From Paraburkholderia panacisoli (lineage in GTDB: Bacteria > Pseudomonadota > Gammaproteobacteria > Burkholderiales > Burkholderiaceae): 64,000 nt of DNA. Location: assembly GCF_008369935.1 (NCBI RefSeq), contig NZ_VTUZ01000041.1:23878-87877 (forward strand). Reading direction: 5' to 3'. Numbering within the stretch: the stretch's first letter is position 1; every line of letters starts with the position of its first letter. Below are positions 8,576 through 16,937 of the stretch, piece after piece. Both the position numbers and the translations under genes were made by a program. The notes under the pieces are model-generated. The model was not told the origin of the DNA. It saw only the letters and a program-made list of their open reading frames with translations, and ran no database searches.

Positions 8576-9562
8576 TCAGGCGATCGCCACCCGCGCCAGC
8601 GCCCGCCGCATGTCGCTCTCGAAGCGGCTCACGATGTCGGCAAGCGGTTCGATGCGGTCGACGAACGCTAGCGACTGTCCTGCAGCGAGCAGTCCCTTCG
8701 ACCAGTCGCCCGTGACGTACGCATTGCGGCCGATCTTCCCGGCGACCATAGGCATCAGATCCTGAATGGTCACCTCCGGGTTCCGTGCCTCGAACTCCTT
8801 CACGGCGGCTGTGGTCTCGTTGCGCAGCGTCCGCACGGTGTTACGCACAGACTGCATGCACAGATCCGTGTCCGTCGGGCCGGCTTCGACCAGCCGGCGC
8901 TTGTAGTCGGCGTGTGCCCAGATCTCCTCGGCCACGACGAAGCGGGTACCGACGACCACGCCCGAGGCGCCCATCGCGAGCGCCGCGGCGAGTTGCGAAC
9001 CGCGACCGACGCCGCCGCCGATGAGATAAGGAATGTCCAGCTGGCTTTCGGCCCACGCGGCATTGACAAAAGATCCCACCATGTCCAGCCCCGGATGTCC
9101 TCCGCATTCGGCGCCGACCATCGCGACCGCATCGACACCGATCGAGGCCGCCTTGACAGCAAACCGTACCGACGGCACCTTGTGGAGCACCTTCACGCCG
9201 GCCTGCTTCAGCAGCGGCATGAACTCCTCGGGATTGCGCCCCGAGGTCTCGACAAACTTCACGCCTTCATCGACGACGAGCTCGAACACTTCCCGCGTCT
9301 TCTCGCCGGGGACGAGCTTTGGCAGCATCGAGACGTTGACGCCGAACGGGCCGCCTTCGCACAGGTCGCGGCAGCGCCGGATCTCGGCGCGCAGCGCGTG
9401 CGGCTCCGGAAAGCTCGCGGCCGTGATGAAGCCGATGATGCCGGCGCGCGCCGCGGCGGCGACATAGTCCGCATTGGCGAGCCACATCAGGCCGCCGGCG
9501 ACAATCGGCAGACGCGTGCCGAAGAGCTCGGTGACGGCATTGGAAAAAACACTCTGGCTCAT
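8576..9562 (-). CDS. Nitronate monooxygenase-like FMN enzyme
   Basis: This is a 328-residue TIM-barrel flavoprotein of the nitronate monooxygenase / 2-nitropropane dioxygenase family. It has TRLPIVAGGLMWLANADYVAAA at the N-terminus (two joined blocks), GVKFVETSGRNPE, AECGGHPG with the family histidine, and the phosphate-binding GGGVGRGSQLAAALAMGASGVVVGTRF. It is the last gene of the minus-strand acyl-CoA operon. Relatives encoded beside beta-oxidation genes often act as enoyl-CoA reductases or have unassigned roles, so a fatty-acid-type substrate is more likely than a nitroalkane. GAGGATC lies before the ATG. Confidence 0.88.
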   Translation of the reverse strand: MSQSVFSNAVTELFGTRLPIVAGGLMWLANADYVAAAARAGIIGFITAASFPEPHALRAEIRRCRDLCEGGPFGVNVSMLPKLVPGEKTREVFELVVDEGVKFVETSGRNPEEFMPLLKQAGVKVLHKVPSVRFAVKAASIGVDAVAMVGAECGGHPGLDMVGSFVNAAWAESQLDIPYLIGGGVGRGSQLAAALAMGASGVVVGTRFVVAEEIWAHADYKRRLVEAGPTDTDLCMQSVRNTVRTLRNETTAAVKEFEARNPEVTIQDLMPMVAGKIGRNAYVTGDWSKGLLAAGQSLAFVDRIEPLADIVSRFESDMRRALARVAIA

Positions 9563-9597
9563 GAAACGATCCTCTAATCGTGAGGCGCTACGCCCCG

Positions 9598-10806
9598 TCA
9601 GACGACGCCTTCGGCCTTCAGTTGTGAAAGTCGTTCGTGGGACAACCCGAGCAGCGAGTGGAGAACCTCGTTCGTGCCTTCCCCGAGCTGCGGCGGGGCG
9701 CTTCGCACAGGCAAGCGTGCGCCGTCGAAGCGGTAAGGCGGAGCGAGCACGTGCGTGCTGCCGGCCTCGGGATGCGCGTAAGTCGTCACGAGCCCGGCCT
9801 CTGCCGCGCGCTGCGAAGTGAGCGCCTCATGAAGGCCTAGCACCTCGCCACAGGGAATGCCGGCCCGGGCCAGACGCTCCAGCAGGACCTCGCGTTTTCT
9901 TTTGGCAATCTCGCGCTTGAGTTCCGGCACGAGTACCTCGCGGTTGGCGGCCCGCACGATGTTCGTACGGAACCGGTCCTCGTCGACCAGATCGGGGCGT
10001 TCGATCACTTCGCGACAGAAGCGCTCGTACTGCCGGTTGGTGCCGACCGCGATGACGAGCGGTCCGTCCTCTGCGTCGAATACACCGTAGGGCACGATCG
10101 AAGGATGCGCATTGCCGTAGCGCGGCGGGTCCTCGCCCATGATCATCGACTCCAGCCCGTAGTACGACGTGATCATCAAGCCGCAATCGAAGAGCGCCAT
10201 CTCGATGTGGCGTCCCTTGCCGGTCTTCCGACGCTCGAAGAGCGCAGCGAGCACTGCCTGCGCGGAGTACATGCCGGTGAACAGGTCGACCGCAGCCACG
10301 CCGAATTTGAGCGGCGGCTGATCGCGTTCGCCGTTGAGCGCCATCAGCCCCGCCTCGCCCTGCAGGACGACATCGTAGCCGGGACGTGCCGCTTCTGGTC
10401 CGCGGCGGTCGTAGCCGGAGATCGAACAGTAGATCAGATCCTCGCGCCCTTCCTTGAGCCGCTCATAGCCGAGGCCGAGCTTTTCCGCGCCGCCGAACTT
10501 GAAGTTCTGAATCACGACATCGCTCTGCTGCGCCAGCTCCCGTGCAATTTGCTGCCCCTCGGCGGTTTGCAGGTCGAGGCATACCGAACGCTTGTTGCGG
10601 TTCACACTGTTGAAATAGGTCGTTTCGGTGGCGCCGACGCGCAAGCCCCAATCGCGTGTGTCGTCACCGCGCTTTGGATGCTCGACCTTGATGACTTCCG
10701 CGCCGAAATCGCCGAGCACCATGCCGCACCAGGGTCCGGCAAGCACGCGGGATAGATCGAGAACACGAACGCCGGCGAGCGGCAAAGAGGAATTCAGGTT
10801 CGACAT
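9598..10806 (-). CDS. CaiB/BaiF family CoA-transferase (class III)
   Basis: This 402-residue class III CoA-transferase moves CoA between carboxylic acids. Its N-terminus has PLAGVRVLDLSRVLAGPWCG, then GDFGAEVIKVEHPKRGDDTR and NRNKRSVCLDL, which are hallmarks of the family. The catalytic aspartate is expected in GVAAVDLFTGMYSAQAVLAAL. The length is standard. Within this operon it probably activates the acid that the dehydrogenases, crotonase and thiolase then break down. Upstream is the crotonase gene 43 bases away, downstream the flavoprotein 36 bases away. Confidence 0.93.
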   Translation of the reverse strand: MSNLNSSLPLAGVRVLDLSRVLAGPWCGMVLGDFGAEVIKVEHPKRGDDTRDWGLRVGATETTYFNSVNRNKRSVCLDLQTAEGQQIARELAQQSDVVIQNFKFGGAEKLGLGYERLKEGREDLIYCSISGYDRRGPEAARPGYDVVLQGEAGLMALNGERDQPPLKFGVAAVDLFTGMYSAQAVLAALFERRKTGKGRHIEMALFDCGLMITSYYGLESMIMGEDPPRYGNAHPSIVPYGVFDAEDGPLVIAVGTNRQYERFCREVIERPDLVDEDRFRTNIVRAANREVLVPELKREIAKRKREVLLERLARAGIPCGEVLGLHEALTSQRAAEAGLVTTYAHPEAGSTHVLAPPYRFDGARLPVRSAPPQLGEGTNEVLHSLLGLSHERLSQLKAEGVV

Positions 10807-10848
10807 GGCAAATCCAGAATGACAAGGGTAGTGACGAGCGCGGCACGT

Positions 10849-11661
10849 CTACTGCGAATGCACGGCCGGCGTGCGACGCAAGGTGGAGAAATCGGCGGGG
10901 CGTTTCTCGAAGAAGGCGCTAATGCCTTCGGCCGCCTCATCGTCACCGAGCGACTCGGTCATGTACCGGGCCTCAAGGTCCAGTTGGGCTTCGAGGGTGT
11001 TCTCACCGGCGTGACGGCATAAGGTCTTGATCCGGGCGATCGCGCGCTCCGGGCCGGTCGCGAGCGACTGTGCCATGGCGATTGCCTCCACGAGTACGTT
11101 GCCTCGCTCGACGAGGCGATTTACAACGCCGAGCGTATGCATGCGTTCGCCCGTGACCGGTCTGCCCGTCAGGCAGAATTCGGTCAACAGCTGCCGGGAG
11201 ACAAACCCGGACAGAAACGCGGTGGCGCCGCCATCGGGCGAAAGGCCGACCTTGACGTACGCCACCGAGAACGACGCATTGGGAGCGGCGAACAGCATGT
11301 CGCACGCCAGTGCGATCGACAGGCCCGCGCCGGCCGCCGGTCCTTCGACTGCCGCGATCACGGGCTTGCTGCAGTCGCGGATCGCGCGAATCAAGTCATG
11401 CAGACCTTCGATGCCCGCGCGCCGCTCGGGTGGTGTCATGGCGCGCCGTTGCGCGAGCCGGTTCAGATCGCCGCCTGCGCAGAAGGCTCCGCCCACGCCC
11501 GTCAGCACGATCGCGCCTACGCCGGCATCGCGCTGCGCGTCGTCGAGCGCAGCCGGAAGAGCCTTATACACCTCGGGCGTGAGCGCATTGCGCGCGGCCG
11601 GGTTGTTGAACGACAGCACCTGCACCGCGCCGTCGCGGTGCGCAAGGATCGGTTCATTCAT
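10849..11661 (-). CDS. Enoyl-CoA hydratase/isomerase family protein
   Basis: This is a 270-residue crotonase. It has NNPAARNALT, the oxyanion-hole segments AFCAGGDLNRL and GPAAGAGLSIALACD, and VGLSPDGGATAFL, where an aspartate occupies the usual second catalytic glutamate position as in several PaaG-type isomerases. It therefore may hydrate or isomerise an enoyl-CoA. Its start overlaps the stop of the acyl-CoA dehydrogenase gene by eight bases, which implies translational coupling in the acyl-CoA operon. Confidence 0.93.
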   Translation of the reverse strand: MNEPILAHRDGAVQVLSFNNPAARNALTPEVYKALPAALDDAQRDAGVGAIVLTGVGGAFCAGGDLNRLAQRRAMTPPERRAGIEGLHDLIRAIRDCSKPVIAAVEGPAAGAGLSIALACDMLFAAPNASFSVAYVKVGLSPDGGATAFLSGFVSRQLLTEFCLTGRPVTGERMHTLGVVNRLVERGNVLVEAIAMAQSLATGPERAIARIKTLCRHAGENTLEAQLDLEARYMTESLGDDEAAEGISAFFEKRPADFSTLRRTPAVHSQ

Positions 11662-12796
11662 GACGTTGGCTCCTGCCCAGAGCGATATAGCGTTCGAGAT
11701 GGTGATCTTCGTCGCCGAGTTGATGATCGATCATCACAAGGCGCTTCGCGTAGTGGGCAAGCGGCAGCTCCCACGTCATGCCGATGCCGCCGTGCATCTG
11801 AATGCATTCCTCAGCAACGCGCGCACCGATGCGCCCGATCGTGTACTTTGCCGCTGACAGTGCGCGTTCACGTGCAACGCGGCCCGCGCTCAGCGCGGCG
11901 GCGGCGTTGATCACCGCCGAGCGAGCCTGTTCGACCTCCAGCAGCAGGTCGGCCATGCGATGCTGCAGCGCCTGGAAGCTGCCAATGACGACGCCGAACT
12001 GCTTACGCGTGCGCAGATACTCGAGCGTGTGCTCCTTCGCCACCTCCATCGCGCCAAGCGCCTCCGCGCACAACGCCAGCACGCCGGCGCCGATGCTGGC
12101 TTCGAGCGTCGCGAATCCCGCATCCCGTTCGCCGAGCAAGGCGTCGTCGGCGACACACACTTCATTCAGACAGATTTCCGCGGCCCGTCCGCCGTCGATC
12201 TTCCGATAGCCGTGCACACCGAGGCCCGCTGTCTCGCGCGGAACGACAAAAAGCGAGATCCCTTCTTCAGCGTCGCACGTACCACTTGTACGCGCCGAGA
12301 CGAGGAAGAAGTCGGCCTCAGCGCCCTGCTGCACGACGCTCTTGGCCCCCGTCAGCACCCAACCGTTCGAGCCGCGCACTGCGCGCGTCGACACCCTCGC
12401 CAGTTCGTAGTGAGAGCCGGGTTCGTCATGTGCGAGTGCAGTGACGGCATGACCCTCGATCAGACTCGCAATGAGGGCCTTCTGCGCGTCGCCGCCTGCA
12501 TGGGCAAGCGCATGTCCGACCACCAGCGCACCCAGGAACGGCTCGATGACGAGGCCACGTCCGAGGCTCTCGAAAACGACGGCGATATCGAAGCCCGCTC
12601 CACCGAAGCCGCCATCAGCCTCCTTGAAGAGCGCGCCGACGATGCCCAGTTCCGCAAAGCGGACCCACAGTTCGCGGCTGAAACCCGAGTCGCTGCGCGC
12701 GAGCGTGTCACGCGTCGCGAAGCCATACTGCTCATGCACAAACCGGTTCAGCGTATCCGCGAGCATGCGGCGGTCTTCTGTATGCTGGAAATTCAT
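11654..12796 (-). CDS. Acyl-CoA dehydrogenase (shorter subunit of a pair)
   Basis: This is a 380-residue FAD enzyme of the acyl-CoA dehydrogenase family. The N-terminal helical domain is followed by a beta domain with TGAKSVVQQGAEADFF, and the C-terminal domain has TRKQFGVVIGSFQALQHRMAD and ECIQMHGGIGMTWELPLAHY. It introduces the double bond into an acyl-CoA. It sits next to a second, different dehydrogenase gene with ten bases between them; such pairs often form mixed tetramers, known from sterol side-chain degradation. The partner carries the clearer catalytic glutamate. Confidence 0.93.
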   Translation of the reverse strand: MNFQHTEDRRMLADTLNRFVHEQYGFATRDTLARSDSGFSRELWVRFAELGIVGALFKEADGGFGGAGFDIAVVFESLGRGLVIEPFLGALVVGHALAHAGGDAQKALIASLIEGHAVTALAHDEPGSHYELARVSTRAVRGSNGWVLTGAKSVVQQGAEADFFLVSARTSGTCDAEEGISLFVVPRETAGLGVHGYRKIDGGRAAEICLNEVCVADDALLGERDAGFATLEASIGAGVLALCAEALGAMEVAKEHTLEYLRTRKQFGVVIGSFQALQHRMADLLLEVEQARSAVINAAAALSAGRVARERALSAAKYTIGRIGARVAEECIQMHGGIGMTWELPLAHYAKRLVMIDHQLGDEDHHLERYIALGRSQRHE

Positions 12797-12806
12797 CGCG
12801 ATCCTC

Positions 12807-14015
12807 TTACAGTCCCAGGATCATCTTCGAGATGATGTTCTTCTGGATTTCGTTGGAGCCGCCGAAGATCGACAGCTTGCGGTTGTTGAAGTAAAGCGCG
12901 GCGGCGCTCGCGGCTTCCTCGGGGCCGACGCTCGCCTCGTCATAGCCCTCGTGCAGTGCTTCCTCGATGAACGGCTGCGCGTGCGGTCCCATCGCGCGGC
13001 GCATCAGCGACGAGAGCTCCTGGCGAATCTCAGTGCCGCGAATCTTGAGCATCGAACTTTCCGCACCCGGCACGCCACCACCCGCCACCGCGGCGATCAC
13101 GCGCAAATTCGTCGTCTTCATGTTTTCCAGGTCGATTTCGACGCGGGCAAGGCGCGCCGAAAAAAGCGGATCGTCGGCAAGCGGACGGCCGTCGCGCGTG
13201 ACCTTTGTCGCGGCCCGGCGCAAACGCGCCAGCGTCGCGACCGAGAACCCGACGCCCGCGATGTTCGTGCGCTCATACGTGAGCAGATATTTCGCGACCG
13301 TCCAGCCCTTGTTCTCCTCACCCACGAGATTGGCCGCCGGCACGCGGACATCGGTGAAGAACACTTCGTTGATCTCGTGCTCGCCTTCGAGCGTGATGAT
13401 CGGACGCACTTCGACGCCCGGGCTGTTCATGTCCACGAGCAGGAAGCTGATGCCCTCCTGCTTGCGCACGTCGGTTGCGGTGCGCACGAGGCAGAAGATC
13501 ATGTTCGCGTGCTGGCCCAGCGTGGTCCATGTCTTCTGGCCGTTGACGATGTAGTGCTCCCCTTCTCCGTCGATGCCGCGCACTGCGGTCGTCTTCACCG
13601 ACGCGAGGTCGGAACCCGAACCCGGCTCCGAATAGCCCTGGCACCACCAATCGGAGCCATCGAGGATGCGCGGCAGCCAGTAGCGCCTCTGCGCTTCGCT
13701 GCCGTACTTGATGAGCACAGGCCCAAGCATGTTCACGCCGAACGGCACGATGCGCGGTGCGCCCGCAAGCGCGCATTCATTTTCGAAGATGAACTTCTGC
13801 ACGGCATTCCATCCTGGACCGCCATATTGTTCGGGCCAGTGATTCGCGAGCCAGCCCTGTTCGTTCAGGATGGCGTGCCATTCGGTCATGTCGGCGCGTG
13901 TGAGGCGCAAGCCGCTGCGGACCTTGCGGGAAAGCCTCTCGGGAAGCTTCTCTTTCAGGAAGCGCACGACGCACGCGCGAAAGGCTTCTTCCTCAGAAGT
14001 GAATTTCAGATCCAT
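12807..14015 (-). CDS. Acyl-CoA dehydrogenase (longer subunit of a pair)
   Basis: This is a 402-residue acyl-CoA dehydrogenase. It shows NHWPEQYGGPGW, GYSEPGSGSDLASVKTTAVR for flavin and substrate contact, YIVNGQKTWTT, and LLTYERTNIAG, whose glutamate fits the catalytic base of this subgroup. The C-terminus NRKLSIFGGSNEIQKNII is the FAD-binding tail. It is adjacent to and in the same operon as the 380-residue enzyme, so a heteromeric complex is plausible. The substrate is unknown; branched or ring-derived acyl-CoAs are common for such pairs. Confidence 0.94.
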   Translation of the reverse strand: MDLKFTSEEEAFRACVVRFLKEKLPERLSRKVRSGLRLTRADMTEWHAILNEQGWLANHWPEQYGGPGWNAVQKFIFENECALAGAPRIVPFGVNMLGPVLIKYGSEAQRRYWLPRILDGSDWWCQGYSEPGSGSDLASVKTTAVRGIDGEGEHYIVNGQKTWTTLGQHANMIFCLVRTATDVRKQEGISFLLVDMNSPGVEVRPIITLEGEHEINEVFFTDVRVPAANLVGEENKGWTVAKYLLTYERTNIAGVGFSVATLARLRRAATKVTRDGRPLADDPLFSARLARVEIDLENMKTTNLRVIAAVAGGGVPGAESSMLKIRGTEIRQELSSLMRRAMGPHAQPFIEEALHEGYDEASVGPEEAASAAALYFNNRKLSIFGGSNEIQKNIISKMILGL

Positions 14016-14028
14016 GACTGCATTTCTC

Positions 14029-15210
14029 TCAATAGATTTCGAAGAGCCCGGCGGCGCCCATGCCGCCGGCCATGCACATCGTGACGACGGCGTACTTCAC
14101 CCCTCGCCGCCGTCCTTCGATAAGGACATGTCCCGCGAGCCGTGAACCCGTCATGCCAAACGGATGCCCGATCGAGATCGCGCCGCCGTTCACGTTGAGC
14201 CGCTCGGTCGGAATCTCGAGACGCCGCTGGCAATAGACCGCCTGCGATGCGAACGCTTCGTTCAGTTCCCACAGGCCAATGTCGTCGATCGTGAGTCCAT
14301 GACGCGCGAGCAGCCTCGGCACGGCGAGCACCGGACCGATGCCCATCTCATCCGGCTCGCAGCCCGCGACCGCGAGGCCGCGAAACGCACCAAGGGGAGA
14401 AACGTTGGCCCGTTCGGCGGCTCTCGCTTCCATCATCACGCAGGCGGAGGCGCCATCTGAGTTCTGCGATGAGTTGCCCGCCGTGATGAACTGGTCGGGT
14501 CCCTTCACCGGAACAAGATTCGCGAGCGCTTCGTACGTCGTGCCGGGACGATTGCAGGTGTCGGCAGAGACCGTCACCTCGCGGTATGTCGCGACGCCCG
14601 TTTCCTTGTCGGTGACGGCCATCGTCGTCGTGACCGGCACGATCTCGTCGGTGTAGCGGCCGGCGCGCTGCGCGTCCGCGGTCCGCCGCTGGCTTTCCAC
14701 CGAGAAACTGTCCTGCGCCTCGCGGCTAATGCCGTAGCGCCTGGCGACGATGTCGGCGGTGTCGATCATCGTCATGTAGAGCGCCGGCTTGTGTTCGACG
14801 ATCCACGGGTCGAGCCCGCTCACGCCGTCTTCACGCGTGCGGATGCCCGAGATGCTCTCGACGCCACCAGCGATCATCGCAGGCGCACCGTCGACAACGA
14901 TGCGACCTGCAGCCATCGCGATGGCCTGAAGGCCCGAAGCGCAGAAGCGGTTGACGGTGGTACCCGCGATCGACAGCGGCAAGCCCGCACGGATCACAGT
15001 CTGGCGCGCGACGTTGCGCCCGGTAGTGCCTTCCGGATAGCCGCAGCCGAGGATCGCGTCCTCGATCAGTTGCGGGTCGATGCCCGAGCGTTCCACGGCG
15101 GCGCGCACGGCGAACGACGCAAGCGTGGGACCGGGTGTGATGTTGAATTCGCCGCGATGCGCTTTGGTCATCGGCGTGCGTGCGGTGGAAACGATGACGG
15201 CTTCTCGCAT
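14029..15210 (-). CDS. Thiolase (acetyl-CoA C-acyltransferase)
   Basis: This 393-residue thiolase cleaves 3-ketoacyl-CoA to acetyl-CoA and a shortened acyl-CoA. The active-site cysteine is in NRFCASGLQAIAMA near residue 90. The C-terminal pair is in GHPFGMTGSRLAGH and CMAGGMGAAGLFE. I take the ATG at 15210 because GAGGA precedes it and MREAVIVSTARTP is the canonical family start. It is the first gene of the minus-strand operon that runs down to 8576, so the promoter should lie between 15211 and 15585, where a LysR-type box is found at 15535-15551. Confidence 0.94.
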   Translation of the reverse strand: MREAVIVSTARTPMTKAHRGEFNITPGPTLASFAVRAAVERSGIDPQLIEDAILGCGYPEGTTGRNVARQTVIRAGLPLSIAGTTVNRFCASGLQAIAMAAGRIVVDGAPAMIAGGVESISGIRTREDGVSGLDPWIVEHKPALYMTMIDTADIVARRYGISREAQDSFSVESQRRTADAQRAGRYTDEIVPVTTTMAVTDKETGVATYREVTVSADTCNRPGTTYEALANLVPVKGPDQFITAGNSSQNSDGASACVMMEARAAERANVSPLGAFRGLAVAGCEPDEMGIGPVLAVPRLLARHGLTIDDIGLWELNEAFASQAVYCQRRLEIPTERLNVNGGAISIGHPFGMTGSRLAGHVLIEGRRRGVKYAVVTMCMAGGMGAAGLFEIY

Positions 15211-15256
15211 GATCTGGGTCCTCAAGCTGAAACGGGGGATGGAAGAGTCGAACGGT

Positions 15257-15440
15257 TCAGGCGGCCAGGTTGAGGCTTTGGAGTGTCACGCCCGGTTCCA
15301 CGAGATCGACGATGAGCGGCGACGGACGCGAGGAGACCCGATCGTCTTGTGCGAATTGGCGGATGTCCGCGAGCATCTTCGCGACGCCGATTGTGTGGGC
15401 ATACTTCATCGGTCCGCCGCGATTCACGTCGCGGGAAATT
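15257..15440 (-). pseudogene. C-terminal remnant of a 3-hydroxyacyl-CoA dehydrogenase
   Basis: On the minus strand this stretch encodes NRGGPMKYAHTIGVAKMLAD followed by IRQFAQDD, PSPLIVDLVEPGVTLQSLN and a stop. That pattern closely matches the end of FadB/FadJ-type 3-hydroxyacyl-CoA dehydrogenases, where RYRGGPMFYAD is followed by a proline-rich closing segment. About 60 residues remain of a protein of about 700, and no dehydrogenase sequence precedes it. It is a relic sitting in the promoter region of the thiolase operon, which otherwise lacks this step of beta-oxidation. Confidence 0.65.
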
Positions 15441-15534
15441 TCTGGGGTCATCGCCCTTGTCTCCATCTGTCTGGTGTAGGGCGATTGTGGAAGGCAGCGA
15501 TCGCGCTGACAATCCAGGTGGCGCTTGACGACCT

Positions 15535-15551
15535 GTTAACTATAAGTTGAC
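15535..15551. promoter_or_regulatory. Candidate LysR-type binding site upstream of the thiolase operon
   Basis: GTTAAC-N5-GTTGAC matches, with one mismatch, a 17-bp pattern GTTRAC-N5-GTYAAC that recurs at 18759-18775 and 19674-19690. The inner part of the perfect copies has the T-N11-A form of LysR sites. It lies between the LysR gene and the thiolase operon. Confidence 0.45.
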
Positions 15552-15585
15552 GATCAATCGGCTATGAAGCTCAGCAACGGCCTCT

Positions 15586-16497
15586 TCATGCCCAGGTTTG
15601 CGCGAGCGAGACAATCTCAGCGCGCAGATAGTCGATGAGTGCTTGCGTCGCCGGCGACGGATAGCGATTGGGCAGTGTCACGATATACAACACGTTCTGT
15701 GGTCCCGCGACACGATATTGCGGCAGGACACGCAGCAGTCGAGGGCTCGTGGGCGCATACGCCACATAAGCAGGGAGAAGCCCAATTCCTATGCCGTCAC
15801 ATACCGCCTCGGTGAGAAACGGATAGTCCGAAGACTGCAGCGCGGGTCGTAACGTGATGGCGTGGACCTCGGCCTCGTCGTGTCGATGCGTGAGCGTCAT
15901 CGTGATGCGCCGGTCAGGATGCGGCGATGCCACCAGCGTCTGTCTTTCGAGGTCCGCCGGGCAATCGATCGGGCCGTGTTTTTCCACGTAGTCGGCGGAC
16001 GCATACAGTTGCCAGTCGATTGCGCAGATATTGCGTGCCACACAATCCAGCGGCGGTGTCCGAGTGATTCTCAGCGCGACGTCGACTTCCGCCTCGATCA
16101 GATCTTCGATCCGGTTATTGAACGTGACATTGAGCGTGATACCCGGATGCATGTGCGCGAATTCGAGGAGTTTCGCTCCGATGAACATCCTGCCGAAACC
16201 AGTCGGCACGCTGATGCGAACACGACCGGTCAAGGTCTGCCCGAGGCTGTCGATCGATGCCCGAGCCGTGCTCAGGTCTTCCAGCATGCGCTGGCCGCAG
16301 TCGTACAGCATGTGACCGGCTTGCGTGAGTTCGAAGCTTCGTGTCGAGCGACGCAGTAGTTGGGCGCCCGTTTCACGTTCCAGCAACTTTAGCCGCTGAC
16401 TGATGTTCGCGCGCGTCATGCCCAGCTTGCGCGCTGCGGCGCTGAGGCTGCGCGATTCGACGATCTCGACGAACAGGCCGATGAGGTTAAGGTCCAT
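15586..16497 (-). CDS. LysR-family transcriptional regulator
   Basis: This is a 303-residue LysR regulator. The N-terminal winged helix-turn-helix (about residues 1-60) reads FVEIVESRSLSAAARKLGMT followed by RANISQRLKLLERETGAQLL. The remaining 240 residues form the effector-binding domain, with STRSFELTQAG at the linker. It has the same orientation as the thiolase operon and lies directly upstream of it, and three related LysR-type boxes are found in the surrounding 4 kb. Control of the acyl-CoA operon is therefore likely. The inducer is unknown. Confidence 0.93.
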   Translation of the reverse strand: MDLNLIGLFVEIVESRSLSAAARKLGMTRANISQRLKLLERETGAQLLRRSTRSFELTQAGHMLYDCGQRMLEDLSTARASIDSLGQTLTGRVRISVPTGFGRMFIGAKLLEFAHMHPGITLNVTFNNRIEDLIEAEVDVALRITRTPPLDCVARNICAIDWQLYASADYVEKHGPIDCPADLERQTLVASPHPDRRITMTLTHRHDEAEVHAITLRPALQSSDYPFLTEAVCDGIGIGLLPAYVAYAPTSPRLLRVLPQYRVAGPQNVLYIVTLPNRYPSPATQALIDYLRAEIVSLAQTWA

Positions 16498-16937
16498 GGT
16501 CCGTGTCCGGGCTGTTCAAGTTTTGCGGGCATGCGACACGTGCGTGCAGCGCTTCAATGCCGCGGCCCCTCCAGTCAGAGTTGGTGTCTGCGCGACGCAG
16601 CGAAATTGCGGGAGCCATTGATACGGATTCGCGCATTGTGTCACTGCCAACTCTAGCCGAATTGGCATTGTAGTGATGGTCAATCTGTCAACTGCTTCGG
16701 TACTCGCGTGGAGCCACGCACGATGGGATGTAGCGAAGTGCTTCAAGAACACGCGCGCACGTGAGTTGCACGGCGAGATCGACGCACGCTGCGGAGTGTC
16801 GAACGCCGATGTCCTCAACCGCCACGGATCAAACGTCCTGAAGGAACGGCGCATCGCTGTCATGTTTCGCGAGCCGGCGACTGCCGTGCGGCGCGCGAAA
16901 TGGTCATCGCACGCGATGCGACCGACGCCGATCGAGT
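16498..16937. other. Intergenic region between LysR gene and epoxide hydrolase gene
   Basis: These 440 bases show no recognisable gene. They must hold the LysR promoter. A half-match to the 17-bp LysR-type box (GTCAAC) is found at 16687-16692. Confidence 0.4.

Noticed and set aside
12471..14084. A 537-codon plus-strand frame across two dehydrogenase genes
   Set aside because: It crosses the border of two real genes on the other strand and has Arg/His-rich low-complexity content.
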